Below, one piece after another: positions 35,209 through 46,093 of a stretch of DNA of 64,000 bases; positions within the stretch are counted from its first letter, which is position 1; each line of letters opens with the position of its first letter. The notes beneath the pieces were generated by a model that ran no database searches, was not told the origin of the DNA, and worked only from the letters and a program-made list of their open reading frames with translations. The DNA is from Absidia repens. Its lineage: Eukaryota; Mucoromycota; Mucoromycetes; Mucorales; Cunninghamellaceae. The stretch lies in the NCBI GenBank assembly GCA_002105175.1, contig MCGE01000008.1, positions 1,116,001 through 1,180,000 on the forward strand, written 5' to 3'. The translations under genes and the position numbers were made by a program.

Positions 35209-35622
35209 AGTTTTGTTACAAGTGGGTGATGGTGTTGAATGCACAATTCGGTAAAGTAAAATTTTTTTTTAAAAAAAAAAGTGAAAGAGAGAAGGTCAAC
35301 TACTTTTTGAGGCAATGAAGAGGATAAATTAAACTTCCGATCGTCCACACTGCACCTTGCTTACCCCTCCCAGGAAATTTTTTTTTCTGTCTGTGGACGA
35401 ATCAAAATAAAAGCTGGGTGGTAATTTAATTACAGTTGCATTAACAAAGTCAAGACAAATAAGAATAACTGTTCTTTTTTTTTTTTATTCTAAAAAGGAT
35501 GCATGTACATAATGATAAAAAAGAAAGCTATGATAATGAGACTATATACAAAGAGAGCGAAAAGGGGGAGAGAGAAGGGGGATGACACTTTTTTGTTTCA
35601 TTTGGAAGAATCCACCTTGTCA

Positions 35623-35883
35623 TTATCCTGATTTAGAAACACGGGTGAAAGATGGAGATTGGACAGTGGGACAACCATCCGGTATCCTATGTAGCTGAGC
35701 TTGAGTGTACTGTGAGAGTTGTCGGGAATATTCATATTGGGCCATCTTTAACAATTGATCTCTTCTTGATAGGTTCTTGTTGATCAATTGTGCTTTCTGT
35801 ATACCTCGGATATTATTACTGTTGCTGTTCTTGGATTTATTGTGAGGATGGAAACTTGAAGGTGGTGTACTAATATAAAGCAT
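35623..35883 (-). CDS. Small unknown protein, 86 aa
   Basis: A single-exon frame opens with MLYISTPPSSF, is Asn/Ser-rich to residue 27, and has a charged, probably helical middle (SRRDQLLKMAQYEYSRQLSQ, then YTQAQLHR) before a polar tail (IPDGCPTVQSPSF). The composition is protein-like rather than a translated homopolymer, and the helix is amphipathic. No family is assigned. It diverges from Bro1 (822 bp between starts). It might be a genuine small fungal protein or an unsupported ORF; expression data would decide. Confidence 0.45.
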   Translation of the reverse strand: MLYISTPPSSFHPHNKSKNSNSNNIRGIQKAQLINKNLSRRDQLLKMAQYEYSRQLSQYTQAQLHRIPDGCPTVQSPSFTRVSKSG

Positions 35884-36705
35884 GTTGAATAATTTTTGTG
35901 TGTGTTGTTTATATCAAGTATGTGAGAAGAGTTTCTATAAAAGGAGCTTTGAAAGAATAGGTATCTAGAATAACAAAGATGAAGAAAGTAAGAAGAGAAA
36001 AGTAAATAATGAGAAAAAAATTCGGGTTTCTTATATACTAATAATATGCCCAATCAAGAAGGGACGGATGAGCAAAAAAGAGAGAAACCGTAGGGATGGA
36101 TGTATGATGTCATGTTGGCCTAAACTTTGGGTGGGCAAAGCCGAGTGAGATCCAATCAAATGCAAGGTGTCACCCTTTTCTTTTTAAACCACCGACGGAA
36201 CCGCTGTTCAAATGTCACTGACGGCCTGAGAAGATGTCGATGACGCTGATGTTGCTAGTACAAAAAAAAAAAATAAAAAAACTTGCTTGGAAATATTTGA
36301 GGCACCAATCAAAACCATTCGATTTCGTCATTACTTTTCTTTTGCTGTTACTCCCTCACGCGCGCGTATCAATAGGATCAATGACTCTTTTTCACAATAA
36401 ACAAACAAAACAAAATATCGTTTATGGCGGGGCCCAAATAGTTTTTTTTTTTTTTTTTGTTCGTCAGCTTTCTGCAATTTTCTCTTTCCCTCACAAATAT
36501 GCAGCTTTTCGAAAATCTCCCTTCCTCCCCAAAAAATTCACACACAGCTTTTTTTTTTTTTTTTTTTTTTTTTTGGCCCCTAACTGTTTCCTTTTACCCC
36601 CATTCCCCTTTTACTATTTTATTTTTATTGTTACTGTCTTTCTACAACATTGCTATTATCATCTAGTCATTTGGCAACTTGTATACTTTGTATTCTTTTT
36701 CCATA

Positions 36706-39700
36706 ATGACGCAAGCACAGATTCCCTTCCTTTATGCCCCTTTCAAAAGAACAGATGATATTGATTGGATTCGACCTTTAAAACGCTATATCGCTCAAGT
36801 ATACCAACAAGACCCCGAAAACTACAATGAAGAAACATACAATATTCATCGTTTACGCCAAGACATTCGTGGAGCAGGGAAAGATCTCACTGGACGCGAC
36901 CTGTTATATCGGTACTTCGGACAGCTCGAACTCCTTGATTTACGCTTTCCTGTGGATGAAAAACATATCAAAGTTCATTTTACATGGTAAGCACACATAC
37001 CTTGGTCGTTTGTATTCGTTTTTCTTTTTACTCATCTAGTCATGGGGTTGGGGTTATTAGGTACGATGCCTTCAATGGTCAATGCACTTCACAATATTCC
37101 CTTGCCTTTGAAAAAGCCAGCATCATCTTCAACATCGCTTCCACCTTATCTGCCATCGCTGCCTCACAGAACCGTGCTGAACCTGAAGGACGTAAACGGG
37201 CATTCAATTTCTTCCAAGCTTCTGCCGGCATGTACCAATACATCAACGACAACTTTTTGCACGCACCATCTCAAGATTTGCACAAGGATACGGTCAAGTT
37301 GCTTATGGAGCTTATGCTTGTTCAGGCTCAAGAATGCTTTTTGGAAAACAGTCTGCGGGAAAAGAAGAAGGATAGCTTAGTCGCAAAACTGGCCAGTCAT
37401 ACTACTTGGATTTACGGCAACCTGGTGGACCAAATCAACGACGCCATCTCTCGCGGTGTGGGTATTGCCAAGACGTGGTTGCTCCTGTGTCAATGCAAAC
37501 AAAAGTATTATCAAGCCGTGTCTCAACTCCATCGCGCTGCTGCGTGTTTATCTGATGCTCATTATGGTGAACAGGTTGCGCGCTTGCAATGGGCCGAGAG
37601 ATTAGCCAAGGATGGTCAGAAATTAGCCTTGCAGTTACCTCAGCAATCGACCCAACAACAACAACAACTACAATGGAACAATACAGCAGCAGCTATTATT
37701 GGATTCTCCTCCAACAGTGGTGGTGGTGGTGGCAATACATCTCAACAAGGGGCTATAACATAGCTGGTGCAAGTCCGTTTCCTCACGATGGTGGTTCTTG
37801 CCTGAACGATCTCTGCACATCATTGGCAGCCCTGTGCTTAGAAAACTTTACCATGGCTGAACGGGATAACGACATGATTTATCACGACCAGGTGCCTCAA
37901 GAATCGATTCTAGTACCCATCGACCGACTCAAGGCAGTCAAGGCAATCCCCATTAGTGATCTGTATGGAGCGACGGATGCTGGCAAAGTGGTTGGACCTG
38001 ATATATTTACTCGGTTGATCCCCCTCTCGGTGCACGAAAGTGCGTCGTTGTATTCTGAGGAAAAGGCCTCGTTGGTACGCCGGGAACTGGAACGCTGTGA
38101 TTTTGCTAAGGCTGAAATGAATGCTTCTCTGGATTATATGAAACTTCCTGGCGCTTTGGACAAATTCAAAAACTCAGCTCACGGTGGTTCTCAATGGAAT
38201 TCTGGTTCTTCAGGTGGCAATTTACTGTGGGATCGATTTGCTAGTCCACCTACCGAAGTGAAGAAATGGGCGACTGATATTCAATCCAGCGATAATGGGA
38301 CCAATAGTAGTATACAACACATAGTAGATGAAATACAAAAACTGGCGAACAACAACCAATCAACATTGGATCAGATCTCGCTTCAATTAGACACTGAAAT
38401 GGGGGCTTGTGAAAGTATGCGGGTAAGTGGAAGGGAAAAGATAAATTGTTGATAAATGATGAATGGCATTTTTTTTTTTATTCCAGACTGATGATTTTCG
38501 CTTTTTTTAAGGTTAAATACGGTGATGATTGGACACAAGCACCGTCGGGAACGTTATCCAAGGATTATAGACAAGATGTACGCAATCATCGTGAAACCTT
38601 GAAAAATGCTCAGCTATCGGATACCCAAGTGATGCAAAAATTGGACTCCATCTCGAAAGAAATCGCCATTTTGAAACAAGGCCCATCGAGTGAAGCACTG
38701 GAAGCGCTCTTTACGGATACCTCGGCTCATCTCCTGACGGATCTACCATCTGACTCGGCTAGTGCAACCTCTGTGATGGATCTTCAAATTGATGTGGGAC
38801 TAGGAAATAATAGCATGCAACAAAAAGTGAAGCGGGTCGAGGCTATTTTGGACAAGCTCAACAAATTGCAGAATGATCGTGACAATACCATCGAAGATCT
38901 TAAAGAAAAGGTTAGGCTATAGAAAAAAAAAAGAATGATTATTTGTGACACTGATATTTATTATTGTTACTACTATTATTATTATCACTACTAGACAAAG
39001 AAGGATGATATTATGCAGCTACTTATCCTCAACAAGAAAAACTCTAATGTGGAGCGACAGATATTCACTGCTCAGTTGGAAAAATATCAATCCCATCAAC
39101 AACGTATCACGGCAGCTATACATCATCAGCAACAAGTCATTCAAGAACTCGGTACAGCCTTCAAAGATCTCATGAACATGGATGAAGCTCAAAAACTACA
39201 ATTACAATGGGACAATGGTGAACGCCAACATGCTGCCCTGGTCAAGAAGCTGAATGGTGCCTATACTGGATATAATGAAGTTAGAGACGCTTTGAGGTAG
39301 GAATCAAAAAAAGAAAAATATTTACGGAGGTCAGTCAATTTACCTATTTTTACAACCATAGGAATGGAACCAGCTTTTACACCGAACTATCACAAGTGGT
39401 TGATTCTTTGCTCAAAAATGTGGATTCTTTTGTTGCTGATCGAAAGGACGAACGGGATACACTGATCGACCAGATTGAAGGAACTCGTAGTGCTCACGAA
39501 CAACGTGCCCTGAAAGATCGACTGGAACAGTATGAATCATCTCGTCAACATCAGCAACAACAAAGTGATATTGGCGTACATCCTGCAATGACATCTACTA
39601 CAACTGAAGAGACCGGTGAAACGCTACGTGATCAACTGGAACAAAAGATGAAGGACTTGTCGATTACCACCCAGTCATATACATCAACAACGGCACCAGT

Positions 39701-40793
39701 AGAACCTTCCTCGTCATCGTTAACACCAACTAGTAGCTATAACGTGATGAACAGCAACAACAGCAACAACAATCATGTGTCATCTCCCATTGTGAATCAA
39801 CAACAAAGCCACTTTTATTCGACTCAAAACACTCAGCAAATACCACCAAACAGTCAATACATGCAACAGCAGCAACAGCAACAGCATCATCAACCTCATC
39901 CTATCACACCAACGTCTTACCAAGGTAATGTGACACCATTACCAAACGTGCATCAGCGACAAACATCATACGACCAATGCCAGACGCCGTCATCATTGCC
40001 ACCATATTCTCCTACACCATCTGCACTGGCAAATCAGTCACATATCAATGTCATGCCGTCTTCATTACCGCCACCTGGACTACAACAACAGCAGCAACAT
40101 TTATCTGGCACCATGCCAACCATCAGCCATAATCATCCTCCTTACCAGCACCAGCAGCAATCCCAGCCTCCTTATCAGGCTCAGCAGCCATATCAACAGC
40201 AGTCGCAACAACAACAGGATCAAAAACCAGTGTTACCACCCAAACCTCAGGAAGTACAACGAGCGATGATGTCCATGAACTCAGCCCCGTTACCATCACC
40301 ATCATCCCATTATGGATATTCACAACAACAACAGCAACCGATATATAGCATGTCATCTCAAATGACACCACAACAGACGCATCAGCAAAGTCCCTCAGTA
40401 AATGCTACGTCATATATACCTCAAGTATCGACGCCTACTATGATGCAACCACCTCCTCAACATCAAATGTATATGTCGTCTGCCACATCATCACCATTAT
40501 ACCCATCTCAAGGTAATAACTATGCTGGTCAGCAACAACAGCAACAGCAGCAGCAGCAGCAACAACCACAACAGTACCAACAACAGCCTGCCTATACCGC
40601 GACGCAAGGAAATTCTTGGAACCAAGCGCCTCAGCTGCAATACCATCATCAGCAGCACCCTCCACCACCACCACCACCCCAAATGCTACAACAGCAGCAA
40701 CAGCAACAACAGCAGCAACAGCAACAACAGTGGGCACCCCTGGAACCACAGCCGTATAGTGTTGGCAACAATCAACCATCCTTATTAGATTAG
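36706..40793 (+). CDS. BRO1: BRO1-domain ESCRT-associated protein (Bro1/Vps31, ALIX family)
   Basis: Six exons (36706-36986, 37061-37716, 37764-38422, 38512-38910, 38995-39296, 39362-40793) give about 1242 aa. The BRO1 domain (about 1-400) shows DLLYRYFGQLELLDLRFPV, SQYSLAFEKASIIFN, FFQASAGMYQYINDNFL and VPQESILVPIDRLKAVKAIP, then GPDIFTRLIPLSVHESASLY. A coiled-coil V-type domain follows (about 420-800), then a Gln/Pro/Ser/Tyr-rich tail (about 810-1242) with poly-Gln runs and PPLPSP-type proline motifs. Bro1 works with ESCRT-III at endosomes and recruits the deubiquitinase Doa4. Similarity is closer to filamentous-fungal Bro1 than to Rim20/PalA. The join 37716/37764 needs a 47-nt intron with a GTGGTG donor inside a GGT repeat and is the weakest point. 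A second acceptor near 38486 in intron 3 would lead to a stop. Confidence 0.92.
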
Positions 40794-41471
40794 ATTAGTT
40801 TTAGATTAGTTTTAGTTTTCTTTCTTTTTTAGTCTAGTATTACCCTATATATATTTTTTTTCTCGGATGATTTTTTTTTTTTTACTTTTCTCGGCTGAAC
40901 AAAATATACAATAAAAAAAAGTGTTTTTTTGGTTTACAATGAATGATTGTTGATGATCGAAAAAAGACAAGACAAAGGGTCTTGGAGAAAATAGTTTATC
41001 GGATTTAAAGTTTTTTTTCAGGGCGGGGTTATGAAATGTTGGGCTTGCATGAATGGGACTATTATTATTATTTTGAAAGATTTCGGACCTTCGTATACAT
41101 TTTTATTTTATTTTAGTTTTTTGATATATTTCCTTTTAACTCTCTATAAAACAACTCACCATTTGGACACTATTATGGCTCACCATTACTATTGCTACCT
41201 TAGAAAAGATCTACCATTTTTATACTTTGCCTTCATTCTCCCTAAAAAGACATCATCTTCACCACACCTCCCATTCACATTCCCCTTTTATTGACTCCTT
41301 TTTTTTTTTTTTTATAAACTTTGATGATATTAAAAAGAAGAAAGGAATCAAGTGTTTTGGTCTTCTTTTTTCTTTCTCTTCTTCTTTTTCACGAGTTCCT
41401 CAGGAAAAAAAACAGGCTCTGATCTCCATCTACACAACACACATATTATCAAAACTAACTGTTGAAACATC

Positions 41472-43039
41472 ATGGGCTGTTGTCAATCAAATGAAGTTCA
41501 TGATGAAAAGGCCCGTAATGAAGAAATTGAAAATCAAATCAAGCGGGATAAAATCAATATGCGGAACGAAGTGAAAATGCTGCTATTAGGTATGAAGTAG
41601 AAAAAGAAAAAAGATCATGGATGGGCGGCGTTTCAAATTCATGCTCACATTTTTTTTTTTTTTTTTTTTTTGTGGGTCAACCGATCAAAATCCCCCATCA
41701 TCATCCTTCAACTAACCACACTATCATCATTATCATTTATTTTTAAATAAGGGGCGGGTGAAAGTGGTAAATCTACACTTATCAAGCAGATGAAGTTGAT
41801 CCATGATGGCGGGTATTCCAGCGATGAACGAGAGGCATTCAAAGAAATCATCTTTTCAAACACCATCCAGTCCATGCGAGTCATCTTGGAAGCTATGGAT
41901 AATATGGGTGTTGTGTTTGCAGATACAAGCTCGAACATGCAACAGCAGGCAGCCATCATCTTGGATCTGCCTTCTCAAATTGAACGTGAATTTCTGCCTG
42001 TCGAAGTAACGCAAGCTGTGCGCACATTATGGACAGATCCTCATCTACAAAGTGTTTTCGATCGAAGCCGAGAATATCAATTGAATGATTCTGCAAAATA
42101 GTAAGTATATAAGAGGGAGGTGGGTAGAGGAGTGGACATAGGGTGGCCGGCGGCATTTTAATTAGGGGGAAAATAAAAAATAAAATAAAAAATAGACCCA
42201 CCAGACATGAAGAAAAAAAGGGGAGAGAGAGAAAAAGAAAACAGTGGTATGCTCATCCTATTTTTTTTTTTTTTTTTTAAAAAAACAGCTATTTTGATTC
42301 CATTGACCGTATTGGTGACACGAACTACATTCCTACAGATCAAGATGTTTTACGCTCTCGCGTGAAAACAACCGGGATTACCGAAACTACGTTTGTGATT
42401 GACGATTTGACTTATCGCATGTTTGATGTGGGAGGTCAGAGGTCGGAACGTAAAAAATGGATCCATTGTTTCGAAAATGTCACTGCCATTATCTTTTTAG
42501 TGGCCATTTCGGAATATGATCAAGTACTAATCGAAGATGAGACTGTGGTAAAGTTGGCAACTTTTATTTTTTCCAAGGAATGATTTGTATATGGTTATTA
42601 AGATATGTGTGTGCTTTTTATTTTATTCCAATAGAACCGAATGCAGGAAGCATTGACATTGTTTGATTCAATTTGCAATTCTCGATGGTTTGTGAAAACA
42701 TCAATTATCTTATTTTTGAATAAGATTGATATTTTCAAGGAAAAGTTACCTAAACAACCACTCAGCGAAAGTTTCCCTGACTTTAACGGTAAGAGAAGGT
42801 AAATAGGATATGAATAGAATGGAGAAACTCACTCCTTCCTTTTTTTTTAAGGACCTGAGACTTATGATGATGCCAGTGATTATATCCTAAATCGATTTGT
42901 ATCCTTGAATCAATCAGATTCCAAGCAAATTTATACTCACTTTACTTGTGCTACTGATACATTACAGATCAAGTTTGTTATGGCAGCTGTCAACGATATT
43001 ATCATTCAAAACAACCTAAGGGATGTTGGTTTATTGTAG
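41472..43039 (+). CDS. Heterotrimeric G protein alpha subunit (second of two)
   Basis: Five exons (41472-41589, 41752-42100, 42289-42547, 42635-42788, 42852-43039) encode 355 aa, the same length as the first copy. MGCCQS indicates myristoylation at Gly2 and palmitoylation at Cys3/Cys4. It has P-loop GAGESGKST (40-48), Arg180, Gln206 in [16 protein letters not shown] and TCATDT. The C-terminus NNLRDVGLL is close to the Gi-type NNLKDCGLF/NLRECGLL end but lacks the Cys modified by pertussis toxin. It resembles fungal group I (Gpa1/FadA-like) subunits. The last three exons have exactly the lengths of those in the first copy (259, 154, 188 nt), so the two genes are old paralogues. It follows Bro1 by 678 bp on the same strand. 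Confidence 0.96.
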
Positions 43040-43324
43040 TGGGGTGTGTTCTTTATGTCATGGTTAAATTTATCTCCTTCTTCTTTTTTTTTTTTTCTAA
43101 TTCCTATTCCTCAATTTTCCTCTTCTTCTCACTAATGTCACCCATACTAATAAATTATGCTCAATAATAAAATCAATAGGATATTTTCGTAACTGAAAAC
43201 CTGTCAGTTTGGATGTCAAAGTCCGACATTTTTTATTGCAAGCCCATATAAAAAAAATTGGTGGCTGGCCTTGTTTTTTTTAATTCTCTTTCTTTTCTCT
43301 CCCATTTTTTTTTTTAGAGAAATC

Positions 43325-43966
43325 ATGTCCTTCTTCCAACGTTTGAATTTACGACCTCTTTCTACATCCATCTCGTCACGATTCTTCTCAACAAGCCGGT
43401 ATGTATCATCAGCCAACACCACCACTGCCAATGCTACCAACACATCAACGAAATCATCACCCACCGGCGGATTATACCAATTCTTTGAAAACGGAGAAGC
43501 TTTACCAAAACGCAATTGGACAGGTACTGAACTGAGAAAATGGATTCATTCATAGAATGCTTAGTATGGTTATTAAAGATACAGTATACTGATCTCATGC
43601 GGGGGTCTTTATTTTGTGATTAGGTCGTGCTTGGAAAGCTAGCGAACTTCGTTTAAAATCTTTCGACGATCTCCACAAACTCTGGTATGTCTTGTTGAAG
43701 GAACGCAACTTGCTGGCAACACAACGTGAAGAAGCGAAGAGACTAAAGGTACACAGACTGGTATGGACTAATGCTGGACGTGTAAAGAAAGTAAGTCATC
43801 CACCATTCCCCCCCACCCTTCAAACAGTAATTTAAGTGTAAGGACGAGTGGTACTGATTTTCCCTTTTTAATATTATTGCTTCAGTGTCAACAATCAATG
43901 GCTCGCATAAAGTTTGTCCTGAATGAAAGACAACGTGCCTATGAATCAGCCTTGGAACAAAAGTAA
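43325..43966 (+). CDS. Mitochondrial large-subunit ribosomal protein uL29m (MRPL47/Mrpl4)
   Basis: Three exons (43325-43523, 43624-43790, 43886-43966) encode 148 aa. The N-terminal 35 residues are rich in Arg, Ser and hydrophobics with no acidic residue ([20 protein letters not shown]), a typical matrix targeting sequence. A Thr/Ala/Ser linker and the MRP-L47 domain follow: [35 protein letters not shown] and [20 protein letters not shown]. It sits near the exit tunnel of the mitoribosome. Compact, with short introns; 286 bp after the G-alpha stop. Confidence 0.95.
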
Positions 43967-44739
43967 TTAGTATTTTATTTCTCTCTCCTGCTCCCTTCCT
44001 TCCCTTATAGTTCTCATAGAAACAACCCCCGCCCTTTTTACATATCATTGACTTTTCTCCCATCCTATTATTGTATACATTGATTATATATTATTTGAAA
44101 TAAAAAAACACTTGTCATTCTTTGTTACTCTTCTCTGCCTCTCTTCTCCTCTCCACCCTCTTTTCTATTGTCCTTCGTGAACGGACACCGTTGATGCTGC
44201 CACAAGTTTACCATACTTGATTAGTGTTTATGGATACTTATATTGGTACGTTATTATTAGTTGTCTTTATTAGAGTAGAGTGTTCATACTGTTAGTTTAG
44301 TTTAGTTTGATCTTTATATTATGACATTATTATCTTTTATCAAAATAAAGTAAAGTTTGCCTAATGCAACGCTTGTTTATTTATGACTATGACTTCACAT
44401 GTATATTATTTGTTTTGCCGAGCTTGATCCACAAATTCGAACTTTTTCGTTGGTTATCATCCATCATGACGAACAATGCTTAGAAACGTGATATGGTGTA
44501 ACGATATATTCAATATTCTGGCATAACTCAATAAGTAAACACCATACTGTTCATGCTACTTTACGCTCTTGATGCATTTGCAAGACGACCGGCCTGTGGT
44601 ACCAAGTGTTATTTCGAGACTGAGCGTTCACATCGAAGACGCTGAGCCATGCATGTAAACACTGACCACCTACGGTTTTTCGGCCTAGACCCTGTCACTT
44701 TCCCAAAAACATACCAGACACTCACACCTCAAAACCTTC

Positions 44740-44783
<44 letters not shown>

Positions 44784-45172
44784 CTGCTTCAAGTCAATAC
44801 CACCATACCTTACACACGTACATTAAATTTATGGTGCGCTATTTTCCAAAAGTTAAATAGGTTTCGCTTTCCTGCACAGAGCGTCTGCAAAATTCATACA
44901 CTGAAATTCAAATCACGCCAAAGTGACGTCGAATTGGATAGCTTTTTCAGCTAACAGGCTGAAATAAGAAAGTGAAGGACTTGCGATTTCTCCGCCAAAA
45001 CAAAAAAAAAAATCTCTCTTCCTCTATTTTTCTTACATCTCTTCCCCGCTCTTTTATTACTGTAAGCAATCAACTCTAGCCATTATTTTATATACATATA
45101 TCTGCATATAGTATACAACGCACGTATATCTCACTCATTGACCTTGCTGATATTTAGATTCCTTAAACTACG
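43967..45172. other. Gene-free interval with a T39 tract
   Basis: No coding frame was found. A pure run of 39 T lies at 44745-44783, flanked by pyrimidine-rich sequence. The 5' flank of the complex I gene (about 44990-45172) contains A12 and CT-rich leader sequence. AATAAA near 44100 and again near 44345 are likely polyadenylation signals for uL29m. The remainder (44110-44740) is mixed sequence in which nothing is recognised. Confidence 0.55.
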
Positions 45173-45876
45173 ATGCCGGTTAAAACCTTCAACAACGAAT
45201 ATCCCGTGATTGACACTGATCCTCACTTCTTCCGTGTGGTTCGCTACTTCAGAAGCTCTGACTATGCTGCTTGGGCTGCTGGCACTGCCGCTGCACCAGG
45301 TCTTTTGCTTGCCATGGGTAAGATGACACCTTCATATTATCCTATAGGTATTATTACTGACAGCCAAATTTTATTTATACGATATAGAAAAAGCCAACCC
45401 TGCTGGCCCTGCTCGTAACCTTCGTTTACCTCTTCGTATTGCAACCCTGGTGGGTGCTTTCGGTGGTTTCTTGTACGCATATCAAAACAGCAGCTGTAAG
45501 TAAGATAATAGGTTTGAATAAAATGGCAAAAGTAGAGAGTGAGACTCACATCAAGTATATTTTAATATAGTACGTTTCTGGGGCTGGACTGAAAACGCTC
45601 AAGAAGTGGCCAAGGATCAACAAGAAATGCAACAGCGTTTAAAGGAAGGCAAATCTGTATATGGTGATAGTTTGATGCCTGAACATGTCCAAAACGAAGC
45701 ATCTCGCAACTCTCGATTTGCACAATTAAAATTCAGTAAGTCAACTACCATCATTAATAGCAGTTTTATCAAATTACTAATTATCCTACTCAAATCTTAT
45801 AGGCGCATATCCATGGTTTAATTTTGCTAACCACGACAACCACGGTGTGGATACCTCAAAGTACGAATCATCTTAG
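45173..45876 (+). CDS. NADH:ubiquinone oxidoreductase (complex I) 21-kDa accessory subunit, fungal type
   Basis: Four exons (45173-45317, 45388-45495, 45571-45735, 45803-45876) encode 163 aa. The N-terminal block YPVIDTDPHFFRVVRYFR followed by SDYAAWAAGTAAAPGLLL is the signature of the fungal complex I 21-kDa subunit family. A second hydrophobic segment (IATLVGAFGGFLYAYQ) and a soluble C-terminal part (LRFWGWTENAQEV, SAYPWFNFANHDNHG) complete it. It is an inner-membrane accessory subunit, not a redox centre. The strict spacing of short introns and the recognised family blocks support the model. No cleavable presequence is evident, as is usual for such subunits. Confidence 0.88.
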
Positions 45877-46093
45877 AATTAGATTACCTTTTACTCCCCT
45901 GCGCCATACAATTTTTTATATACATTTTATTCTTTTAGTTAACTTTTTTGTGTCAATTTGAAATAAAAATCAGGGACCTATCTGTTGCTCCTTTTTTCCC
46001 TTTTTTCTGTGGTTTCTCTCTCCTTCCCCGCTCCCTTCTTTTTTTTTTTATCTCTACTTTTTTTGTTTTTGTTTTACTCATGTTATTATATTC

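Noticed and set aside
38486..38511. Alternative 3' splice site in Bro1 intron 3
   Set aside because: Using TTCCAG adds an in-frame TAA within eight codons; the AAG|GTT site at 38511 keeps the coiled-coil frame.
40048..40788. Several frames on both strands over the Bro1 tail
   Set aside because: They are shadows of CAA/CAG glutamine repeats read in other frames (poly-Asn/Ser, poly-Val/Ala, poly-Leu).
44649..44954. 101-aa plus-strand frame
   Set aside because: Its core is the T39 tract read as poly-Phe; the flanks show no protein-like pattern.
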